Source of the DNA: Toxotes chatareus
Lineage: Eukaryota > Chordata > Actinopteri > Toxotidae
Assembly (NCBI GenBank): GCA_016801885.1
Contig: CM028900.1
Location: forward strand, 17,812,972-17,876,971
Length of the DNA stretch: 64,000 bases
Reading direction: 5' to 3'
In this document: one piece after another, positions 49,070-58,624 of the stretch
How positions within the stretch are numbered: position 1 is the first letter of the stretch
Layout of the letters: every line of letters starts with the position of its first letter
Made by a program: the position numbers and the translations under genes
Notes under the pieces: model-generated
What the model saw: the letters and a program-made list of their open reading frames with translations, nothing else
Told to the model about the DNA's origin: nothing
Database searches by the model: none

Positions 49070-49655
49070 AGATCAGTTTAACATGAAGGTGAAGTCAGAC
49101 CTTTGACTCTCAGTTATTCATTTCAGCAGCAGAAGTTTGTATGCAAACTTTAAAAACAATATTTAAGCCAATTCAAGAAGCAACTCACTGTCATAGTTAT
49201 TTTTGAGAACTGGCTCAATTCGAAGAAGTGTGTGGGATTTGAGATGAATGGACTGATTTACATTAATAAGAAGAACAAAAAGTGTGTGTGTGTTGGGTGG
49301 GTGTGCTCTGTATGTGGATAAAAGCTTTTATCATAAGGTACTAGAAAGTATGACAACCACTATTGATGGTGTGCTGGGATGTATCACCATAGACATTCAT
49401 ATGAAAAAAAAATGTAATTGTTAACTGGGTATATTGAACACCTGGATGCAACACTGAAATATGAACGCTTGCTAAGAAAAATCAGAAGGTTTTGTTTGTT
49501 TGTGGAGATTTCAATATAGACATCTTAAATCTTAAGAATAAAATGGCTGATGAGTTTACTGATGCAATGTATATTATGAGTTTATATCCAATAATCACCA
49601 GACTAAGCAGAATGACATCACATTGTGCCACTATAATAGATAATAGTTGATAAAT
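49070..49655 (+). pseudogene. LINE ORF2 endonuclease (EEP family) remnant
   Basis: Reading in pieces: VIHFSSRSLYANF near 49120, FENWLNS near 49205, VGFEMNGLIYINK near 49235-49275, then FVCGDFNIDIL at about 49493-49526 and SLYPIITRLSRMTSHCATII to about 49640. GDFN is the conserved aspartate/asparagine motif of the apurinic-like endonuclease that nicks the target site in LINE insertion. HCAT is in the place of the conserved histidine region. The final reading stops just after IIDN at 49648. Confidence 0.85.
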
Positions 49656-50260
49656 AATATATTTACAATACAGTAAGAAGATTACTGATGAGTGTCATCT
49701 GTGACCGTTTGCTAGTATTGTTAATGATCATGAGGATGGAAATCAAAGGTCAATTTTTCATTGACAGGTGAGACAATTTCATTGAGTAGTATATATTGTT
49801 AACTGACTGAAGGTGGAAAAGGTATGGTATTACTGGGGTTGTGGTAAATTGCCTGAAAAGCTATATAGCAAATGCAACAATTTGTGCAGATAGGTAACTA
49901 AAAATGAACATATTTGGATATTACTTGTGGAGTCCCACAGGGATCAATATTAGGCACAAAATTGTTTATTTTGTCCATAAATTATACATGCAGTTTTTGG
50001 AGGTGATTATGACTGAGACGAGCCTTGCAGTTCTGGGAAAAACATAGCACACTGTGGATCATAAAGCACTGTACACTTTGTATGTGTTCACTGGTATTAC
50101 TGTACGTGAATTACTGTGTGGAGGTGGGAGGTATGGGGTAACACCTATGAAAGCATTTTGCTTTCAATCTGCATACTACCAAAAAAAGGCCATAAGAGTA
50201 GTAAACAAGGTGGTATTTCAATGGGGAGGATTTAATTTGAATAATTGTGTTTGTACCAAT
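49656..50260 (+). pseudogene. LINE ORF2 reverse-transcriptase remnant, most of palm deleted
   Basis: CGVPQGSILGTKLFILSIN at 49926-49982 is reverse-transcriptase block 4-5 of the jockey/CR1/L2 group. Beyond about 50050 the sequence jumps to a C-terminal part with CVEVG, NTYESIL-like and QKKAIRVVNKV (about 50120-50214), which matches the end of ORF2 in the same LINE type. The catalytic YADD segment is missing between them. Confidence 0.8.
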
Positions 50261-50327
50261 CTCACAAGTATGCGTATTTCAATTTGTGGACTAAGAATGC
50301 CTTATTTTCTTTTTTTTTTTTTAACTA

Positions 50328-50362
50328 ACCTTACAGACCTACCACCTGTAGGTCCGTAAGGT
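50328..50362. repeat. 15-bp stem-loop at the end of the LINE remnant
   Basis: ACCTTACAGACCTAC and GTAGGTCCGTAAGGT are reverse complements at 14 of 15 positions with the 5-nt loop CACCT. A T-rich tract on the left and an A-rich tract on the right extend the pairing imperfectly. It lies just after the last recognisable ORF2 sequence. It could be a 3' UTR structure recognised by the LINE enzyme, or a separate foldback. Confidence 0.65.
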
Positions 50363-50889
50363 ACCAAGAAAAAAAAAAGAAAGACAAAACCTCCAAAGTT
50401 CTCAAGCTTCACTGTTCAGTTGTGAAGCTCTGTGGTCCATATGTCACGACATGAAAAAACAAAACAAAACAAACAAATAAACAAAAAACAGAAAAAGCCT
50501 TAGAAACAACCCACATAACCCTTCTCTACTTATTTTTGTCCAAATGAGCCAAACCTGCCTGCCTTCACTACCCTTACAAACCAACAGTGTCCATATTCCA
50601 CTTAAACTAGAAACAGGTATGGGTACAAATTTTAGCACTGCATTTTAAGGTTTAAACTGTGCACAAGTGTGGCTTATGGTGAGTTACACTGACCTGCACT
50701 GCATTAGCATAGTTGATAGTACCAAGCTAGCTACCTGAAATCTAACTAATTCATGTCATGTTGTGTGTTTAAGCTAAAAACCAATCAGAGTATTCTGGAG
50801 AGTGTTTAGGAGAATGTAAACATGTTAATCTTTATTGATTGATTTTCAATGTTAAAAATAATTTGGACTATGATTTTATAATTTTTTTA

Positions 50890-51115
50890 TGAGTGTAAAA
50901 ACTAGTTTTATGGAAAGAAATGTGGGAAGATTACAATTAAAAGAGCAATGCCATGCTTTAATTAAAAAAAAAAATAGCTGAAAAAATGTAAGAATAATTC
51001 CCATAGACAGCAGGATTAATGACTGTGGGCTAATTACAAATGCTGCATGTCCCTGTTCTGTACAGCAAAAAATGTGACAATTGATTTTAGACCAATTAAA
51101 ACCTTTTTTAAAGCC
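50890..51115 (+). repeat. Local duplication, copy A block 2
   Basis: It aligns with 55010-55435: GAAATGTGG, CAATGCCATGCTTTAATT, AAAATGTAAGAATAATTC, then CTGTACAGCAAAAAATGTGA and GACCAATTAAA all have counterparts in order. The other copy carries about 150 extra bases in the middle. Confidence 0.7.
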
Positions 51116-51673
51116 TCTGTGAAGAGTAGGCATGGCAAACTCACTTCTCCTTGTTAGTTCAGAACAGACTCTGAAATGCTTTGAATTAATCTATTCTTGT
51201 CATTCCAAGTACAATACATTTTTTAATGCAATGATAAATGATGAAATGGTGAAAACTGACTTAATTAATTTACTAAAGTACCATGTTTGAATGCAGATCT
51301 GAGGTACTTCTCACTTCAGAAATGTACTTTTATCCCAATACATTAATTTGACAAAACAACTAAACATATCAAAAATTATCCATTGTTATAAATGGTACAC
51401 ATTCATAAACAAATATTAATTTAATTGTAAATAATTACAAGCATTTACATAAATTAACAAGTGATTTTCACTCTTCAGAGATGTGAGTTGGTCACAGAAA
51501 AAATAGACCTGGTGCATAAAGATAATGGAGAGGAATATGATGCAGCCAGATGTTATGGACACTGGATAGCAAAGCTTTGGTGAGCAGGCACAGGAAGAAT
51601 GGAGATACAGGGTGTACACACTTTCTCTGTGCAATTTTCTTCATATTCAATTCGGAGCTTGTCCATAACAAAA
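51116..51673. other. Non-coding stretch ahead of a LINE 3' tail
   Basis: The last part (about 51480-51673) may belong to the element whose 3' tail begins at 51674, but no coding motif is visible. Confidence 0.4.
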
Positions 51674-51716
51674 GAATTTCCCTACGGGGATTAATAAAGT
51701 ATTTCTGATTCTGATT
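51674..51716 (+). repeat. LINE-type 3' tail, copy 1
   Basis: GAATTTCCCTACGGGGATTA followed by ATAAAGTATTTCTGATTCTGA. This is the familiar 3' end of an abundant fish retroposon (L2/RTE-like; family not settled), with AATAAAGT and a short TTCTGAT repeat. A second copy is at 62651-62690. Confidence 0.75.
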
Positions 51717-53767
51717 TTGTCAGATTGCACAAAAGGGATTGCAAATGGGTTGCTTTAAATAAAGGAGCAGAGTCACTTCTGCTGATTTCATAGTGATCAT
51801 CAGCATTGTTCCTTAATACACGTAACAAACGATTGCAGGTGACGTCGATAGTCAATTGGGTTGCACAATGACACAAGCCTAGTGTTTATTAATGGATTAA
51901 TAATCACAATCAAATGATATAGTCAAACAATATACTTTTATTTTTGATACTTACATACTATAGATGTGGCTGATCACAACACATGCCCCTGTCTTTTAGA
52001 AGGCATTGAGCATAAATTAGTTTGAGATGATGTTAAATTTGTTGTAGAGGAAGCCGGCAAAAAAGAAATACTGTAAATGCTGCTTTATGATGAACTTTGG
52101 CACAATTTCATGTACCGTAATTTCTTTTTGATCTATGCACTGGAAAATTTCCTATTCCAGTTCAAATCTTATTTAAATGATGTGTTTCATTTGTTTTTGT
52201 TTTTAATAATGCAGCATCTTCAGTCAACTGACTGACTTATATCCCTAAATGGCTTTGATTAAAAATGTATAATTTTTCTGCATATATATCGTTCATTATG
52301 TCCGTTCTGCTGGGATATCTTACATTACGTTTCTCATGTTATCCTCTATTACCCATAGATTTGGTAACCATTTTTCTTTCATAATGCATCATCTTCAGGG
52401 GAAGCATTTGTCAGTACAAATTTGAGGATATGTATGATAGACTTTGATATTCTGCAGTGGTGCTGACCTCAGGTTCAAAGATGAAACAGACTCTGGCTGG
52501 GATAATTTAAACCTGCTGCCCTGGAGAGTCCATCCCAAAGCAGTCATTTGGAAGATTTTCAAATGGTCGAGAGATGCCTCCGGTTAATTAAAAATTAATT
52601 ACAGATGATTAATTGACACCCTTGATAAAAGGATCTTAACAGGCTGGGACGGTAGTTGAAGTCCAGTATTTTACTAACAGGAGCCAATAATGATATCCAT
52701 CGAATTCTGTAAGTTTTGGGCCTATTACCAATTTAATTCCCATTCTTGTCCATGATTAATCATCCCCAGCTGTTTTTAATTGTGACATCAATATGACTGA
52801 AAGGTTGTTCTATATGTATGTAATATTAAAAAAGTAATAATTAGTGACTAACTTCCCTAATCTGGACCCATTCCTTACCGTAACTTGGTGTTGCATTCTC
52901 TCTCCAGAAGCTGACTTAATCTGTACAGCACCATTAACATGACTAAATGAAGTTAGAACTGCAGAAGTTTTATCTGCCGATGTCACAGACACAACATAGA
53001 ATGATAATTACCTTTTCACTATTGTTCTCCTTGAATAAAATTATTACTACCATCTCAGGTACATTTAAGGCAGTATGTCCTCATCATTACAGTAAAACAT
53101 GAAAGTATAATGCACACGCAACACTTAATATGCCATGATTATCATGATGGAAATGATCTCCTCACGGTATGAGAGAGAAGGAAGGTGACACTGGGTGGTT
53201 GTCTTGTCTCAGTCAAGTGACAGCCTGATGACAACACAGCGTACAGCAGCATCAGGACAGTGTTGACGTGTCCAAAGGAAGATATGTCAGGATGACGACA
53301 CCAATTTTCTGCCCTGAGACCTCCAGACATTGACTTTTTTGATGCATTCGCGGGTAGGATTTTCCTCTGAGGTTTTTTTGGTCTTCAAGATCCAGTTCAC
53401 CTTAAACGCCATTTTTTAATTGCATTTCGGACAGTGAAAAATTTTAAGCTGAAAGTGCTTTGATGTCTTTTTGTAGCCTCTCCTGATTTGTAGCATCAGT
53501 TAACTTAATTGACAGAGTACTATTTGAAGAAAAGATAATTCGTAATATATGTCTCGTTCAGGCTGTTGTAATGGTAATGGTTTCAGTGAAATGTATAAAA
53601 TTGCAAAACTTTACAATTGTTTTATTTGTATTTTTTTCATACAACTATATTTGCATGCAATATGTAATGTTTCAGAGTTTTACTACACTTAAGGTTTTCT
53701 ACTGAGCAGCAGGATTAAACAAAATGAAAGTGAATGAAATGCACTGACCACTTATGATATAGCCATG
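51717..53767. other. Non-coding stretch with a TAATTA cluster
   Basis: No gene supported. At 52584-52614 three TTAATT/TTAATTA cores occur within about 30 bases, and 52690-52790 has further ATTAAT-like sites. Such spacing is common in conserved developmental enhancers but also arises by chance in AT-rich DNA. Confidence 0.4.
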
Positions 53768-53860
53768 ATGATGTGGATTTGTTTATTCATTACTGTGCTA
53801 ATTTAAACCCAACTAATAATATCATTTGCCACTTATATACTGTGTATATATATACAGTAT
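53768..53860 (-). repeat. Inverted partial copy of duplication block 1
   Basis: GATGTGGATTTGTTTATTCA and the next 60 bases (ACCCAACTAATAATA, CACTTATATACTGT) match the reverse complement of 54880-54965 at about nine in ten positions. The two form an inverted repeat around roughly 1 kb. The right part runs into a TA-rich palindrome at 53841-53880. Confidence 0.75.
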
Positions 53861-54430
53861 ATGGATATACAGATATATACAGATATACTGCATATCCACT
53901 TGTATACTGTTTATACATTTTTGTGGATGTGAAAAAAAAATGTAATTATCCAAATACTTATGACTTACGTACTTATATGATTTACTTTTTATATACATGT
54001 TTTACTCAACTCAGCCAAAGGAGAACAAAAGAAGTGACTCACCTGTGAATCACTTATTTCTGTACATATTTTTGTATTTTTTTCCTATAATTCCCAAGTG
54101 ACAGTTCCTCTATTCAAAGCCCTCAGTTGAACTTGAGTTACAGCTAACTGGTAGATTTCACACCCTGGACAGTCTGACATGCACCTATCACTGATCATAA
54201 AGCTTGACTAACTGTTGCTCTTCTCATTAAACCAACAATAAACACTCAGCAATATAGTGAGATATCTTACCTTAAACCAGCTGCTTTTTATTCCTCACCT
54301 GTTTCTGGAGAGAGGCAGTCACACATCATGTAATTAAAATCCAGGAGCTCTGAGCAGATGTAAGCTTCAGCTTCTCTGGAAGGAGAACAAAATGTTTGAC
54401 TCGCAGAAAACTTTGTTCCCACAAAACCAA

Positions 54431-54468
54431 GAGTTACAAAAAAAAAAAAAGAAAGAAAGAAAGAAAGG
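54431..54468 (+). repeat. A-tract with (GAAA)n
   Basis: A12 or so followed by four to five GAAA units. The frames that cross it are open only because of this composition. Confidence 0.85.
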
Positions 54469-54499
54469 AACAAGAATATAGTCCTAACATTACAAACAA

Positions 54500-54965
54500 T
54501 AATAGTCTTTGTTTGCAACATTATCAATTAAATGTATTGCATTTTTATATAACAGCTCAACACAAAGTTCTCAACACATATCAACAAAGATTTTTGGCAA
54601 TTCATTAGTCTTACTTCAGGTCCTTGTGCTGCTGCTTTGCCATGTTAGCAACAGGTGAGTGAGAATGAGCTGCAGATTGCACAGCCACTATTTGCATATT
54701 GATGAGTGGCAGGTTACTGTAGTGTGAGGTAGACAAAGGCCTTCCAGCTGGATGCTGTTACACAGTCTGGACTGTTAACAGTTAAAAGTGTGAATTCCAA
54801 CACTAATAACATGTAAATAAACAGGACAACGCTGGGAGGGAAACTGCAGTTCTTTCCAGAGTACCTGAAATCCATAAAAAATGTATATACAGTATATAAG
54901 TGGTATATCGTATTATTAGTTGGGTTGAAATCAACACAATAATGAATAAACAAATCCACATCAAT
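54500..54965 (+). repeat. Local duplication, copy B block 1
   Basis: Homologous to 47225-47700 (see that entry). The 35 bases before the splice-donor-like CAG/GTGAGT (donor near 54654) follow CTTACTTCAG, so the exon-like outline is the same length in both copies. The last 85 bases are also present inverted at 53768-53860. Confidence 0.8.
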
Positions 54966-55009
54966 TTATTTTCTGAAGGAGTTATTATTTTGTAAATTGC
55001 TATATTAAT

Positions 55010-55435
55010 AGAGTAAAAAATTAGTCAAATAGTGTGAAATGTGGCAACATTGCATTTACAAGGGCAGTGCCTTGCTTTAATTCAGCATTTTTGGTGTAAT
55101 ACTTCGAAAATGTAGGAATTATTTCTATATTCAGCTTATAACCGTAGCTAGTAAAGTATCTAAGACCCCATTTGGAGAAAATTCAATTCACGATTATTGA
55201 TCAAATAAATTCTTCGCTGTACCGACTGATTAATTTTTTGGAGACCCTTAATAGAGGGCTACTCTAACACACGAGTTTACTCTAACATTTCAGTTACCTC
55301 CATTTTTGAGGCTCTTTCTTCAGAGCCTGGGTAATCGATGTATATATTTCCTTTATAAACTAAATACAAGAGCTACATGCCCTTGGTCTGTACAGCAAAA
55401 AAAGTGATAATTGGTTTAGAACCAATTAAATGTCT
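55010..55435 (+). repeat. Local duplication, copy B block 2
   Basis: Homologous to 50890-51115. In this copy block 2 follows block 1 after only about 45 bases, against about 3.2 kb in copy A, where the LINE lies between them. About 150 bases around 55150-55330 have no counterpart in copy A. Confidence 0.7.
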
Positions 55436-58400
55436 CATGCTGATGATGCCTTTCAATCCAAAGAACATCAGATTAGAACTGAATTAGTTCTGCAAAGCTT
55501 GGTAGAAAAAAGTAATGACACTTATTGGGATACCCTAATTATGCATTCAATAACAATATCAGTATTGCTTCAAATATTACTTCTTACTGTAGTAGCACAT
55601 TTTGTTCACTTTTTTTGGCATGCAGTTTTTCCTTCACCACAATGTGTCTGTGATATTTAATTTTTTATTCCACATTTTTTATCCCAAATTCAGTGATTTG
55701 AAGTCTTGAAATGTTATTTACTGTACAAACTTCTCTCTCAAGTATGAGCTTGAGTTCTTTGATTAAACAGCTTGAAGTTATTTCTTCATGTGAAGAAAGA
55801 ATGTAAAGAAATAAACACATTATGTTGCAGAGATATCTCCTAAATTTGGCATGCTAGCCAGCTTGTTCCATCTCATCTTGTAATACCACTTTGTTCCTCA
55901 AGAGCTGATAAGGAATCACTGTAGCATCTGCTCCCAGTGCAACATGACAGGGTGGAGAAGTGATATTCCTTGCAAAATTCTTCCACTTTTTCCTGAGGCT
56001 CAGCTATTGATGCGGCTGCTCTAGCTCCTCTCTCTCGTATCCCTTGCCCTCTCATCTTTCATCCTCTACTCCTGCCATTAGTACATCTTCCCTGTCTCTC
56101 TGAATGGACAGACTGGGTGGGAAATCGGTCATCAGTCAAACAATAACTGAAGAAAACCAGTTACATAATCAGATTGTAAGGTAAACCTTCATGGAAACTC
56201 CAATCCATACAGGTTAGGCAACATGTCAACAACTGCCCTATGTTGAAGTTAGATTTATTTAAGCTTACATAAGATCAACATGAGGGTTTAAACTTGGTTG
56301 TGAGTAGCCAGTGAGCCCAGAGCCAAAATTAAACTAATCAAACTAAAGAGGGGAACATTTTTCTCAGGAATCAATCAGAGAACAAAACAAAAATGAAAGA
56401 GAAGGAATATTGTACTTTAACCTGTAAAGTGGCCAGCAAAATGAGTTCTAATGCATGTTAACGTTGCTCCATGCTTGCTGGATGTATAAAGGGGCAACTA
56501 TTGGCTAACATGCTATTTCAACTTAATGCCAATGTTCTGCAGCAATATGTCAATGCTGGGCATCTTATTCTGCTGCCCTAAGTGAAGTGTTGTACAAATC
56601 CTGCGTTAAGCTGATAGTTTCAGCAACAGAAACTTTGATCTTCCTCAAACTGTTATGTGTGATGTAATGCTTAAGCTTCTGTCACACTGAGGACTGAGGA
56701 TGAGAACCCCAATCTAAGTATTGTGCTTTGTATGCCCGATATACACCCAATGCACAGCTCCCTAGTGCTTCTGTGGAGTACAAAATTGTAGTGCTTCCTC
56801 CCTTCACATAAAAAAATAACTTTTAGGAGACAGAGTTGAAAATGACCGTGTAGGAGAAATCATCAATGTATGTGGCATACTATCATTTTATGTGATGACT
56901 TGGTTTTCTTTTCAACCCTTTTTCTCACACTGTCATTTACATATGAGAATTTTGTAAGTGATAAATGAAAATTTAAATTTATCTTAAAAAGTTCTGTCTC
57001 TGACAAAAAAACAAAAAAAAACTAAACATTTTCACAGCTATGATAAGCAGCTGTGCTGCCAACAACTGCCTTAATGTGTAATTTATTCCCACGCACAGTT
57101 TGGCAGCTAGTGATTTGATGACACTGAATAAATTTCTGGTAGTGTACCTGACGAACATTAACAAGCTAAGTCCTCTCTGTAAGTTAGCTACACTACATTG
57201 TGAAGGTAAGAAGAGACATATTTATCAATGCATGCATTATCAGCAAATAACACATCTCCCTTTACAGTGTCTACCCAAGCTCTAAACACCTTAACTGAAG
57301 AGACAGAGGATGAGGACAACTTTACACTTTAACCACTTCACGCAGCTGTTTGTATGGCTGCACTGGCTGTGTCTGCATCTGATGATTTTTTTTTCTTTTT
57401 TCTTTCTTTTTTTTTTTTTTTTTTACTGTGAAATTGCTCGAGAAAACTGTGAACAACAATGGGGGATGACATGCTGATCCATTTAATATTGATGACTGTG
57501 GAGCCTCTGCAGATGAAAAGACTTGACCTGGATCAGCCAGCTGAGTTTTCCCAGTTAATGCAGTGTTACCCTCTCACAAACTAAGCGCAGTATATAATGG
57601 CTGAGGTTTTTTAAGATTATAGGGGCAAAATATTGTACAGCATGTTCTTTGCACACCTATGTACTGTTCTGTCCTGCCAGCAGCTTGTTACTGATTAAGG
57701 CAAATGCAACTGTTTTGGATCTTGTTAAATGTTTTGATTCAAAATAATAACGTTGCTGCTATTTTGGGTTCCCATTACTTTAGTTTGGTCTCTTTTGTCA
57801 TTTTAGAAGATAGGGATTCTCATGTTGCACAAATTTGTTTCACCCGCACCTAGTGCAGATAACATAAGAATAATGCTTTTTGGAGCAGGAATGACATTAA
57901 CACAGTGGTCACAGGTAGAATTGTAGTTCATGTGGTGTCCTTGGGCCAAGACAGAATTGACCACTTATGACCTTTACAAAAAAAAAGGGCTGTGAATCTA
58001 TGAAGTAAATTTCTCAACCATCATCATTAGCATTGTAGTCTGCTTTTCTGGCAAAGATCACTGCAGTAAATGGCAATACCTCATTTTCTGACAAGAACCA
58101 CCTGCTGCTGCTGTAAGGATCTCTGTCAGCTGTCAAACATATGAGTAAATGTAACCAGGACACTGATACAGCTTCTAGTTAAAAGTAAGGGATTCTGCTC
58201 ATATCTTTGGCAACAGGGAGCGCTGTTTGAGTACAGGCTGCTATGCTAAAAGAGAGTGGCAGGTTTTCAGCAGAACCAAAAACACCTCATCCATCGTGTG
58301 TGCCACTTTGCTGTCAAATGCACAGCAATCACTTTCTCCCAGTGTACATACACTGAAGGGCTTTGCAACAACCATGGTGATTATCTGGAGGAAAAATAAC

Positions 58401-58580
58401 TTTTTCACAGTAATCAGAAGAGCCATTGCTAAAAATGAACAGCTTGCCTACATAAAAAGTAAAAAAAAAAAAAAAATACAGCACAGCAAATCCATTGAGG
58501 AACTTTAACTTGTTTTTTTTTTTGTCCTAAAAGACCAAAATAATGGCTGACAAGGCACACAATATCTTCCAAAGACTTTA
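55436..58580. other. Non-coding stretch with no supported gene
   Basis: AT-rich DNA with a long pyrimidine/T tract at about 57387-57424 and an A15 at 58461-58476. Small frames such as 58227-58508 show no domain. Confidence 0.45.
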
Positions 58581-58624
58581 TGTGCATGTTGGAGGCACAC
58601 AAAGCTGTGCCTCCAACATGCACA
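58581..58624. repeat. Perfect 19-bp hairpin with 6-nt loop
   Basis: TGTGCATGTTGGAGGCACA (58581-58599), loop CAAAGC, then the exact reverse complement (58606-58624). No mismatch is present and pairing stops abruptly at both outer ends. In DNA where every other repeat is diverged, perfection implies recent origin, for example a template-switch event or an assembly artefact. It is short for an animal pre-miRNA stem, which normally has more than 25 pairs with bulges. Confidence 0.85.

Larger units (their letters stand above)
47850..50300 (+). mobile_element. Degraded autonomous LINE (jockey superfamily; CR1/L2-like), internally deleted
   Basis: Three recognisable protein regions lie in the right order: ORF1 (from the ATG at 47954), an endonuclease (49070-49650) and reverse-transcriptase pieces (49920-50250). 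All are broken by frameshifts and stops. The endonuclease and the GVPQGS motif of the reverse transcriptase are only about 280 bases apart. In an intact element well over a kilobase would lie between them, so most of the fingers and palm is deleted. The YADD block is also missing. The element splits copy A of the local duplication, so it inserted after the duplication or was lost from the other copy. Confidence 0.88.

Noticed and set aside
53773..54048. Open frame with tyrosine/isoleucine-rich product similar to one on the opposite strand at 54714-54959
   Set aside because: The similarity reflects an inverted DNA repeat with TA-rich sequence. The frames diverge after about 25 residues, so there is no conserved protein.
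58581..58624. Hairpin as a confirmed microRNA gene
   Set aside because: The stem is too short and too perfect for a typical animal precursor, and no expression evidence is available; it is kept only as a structural feature.
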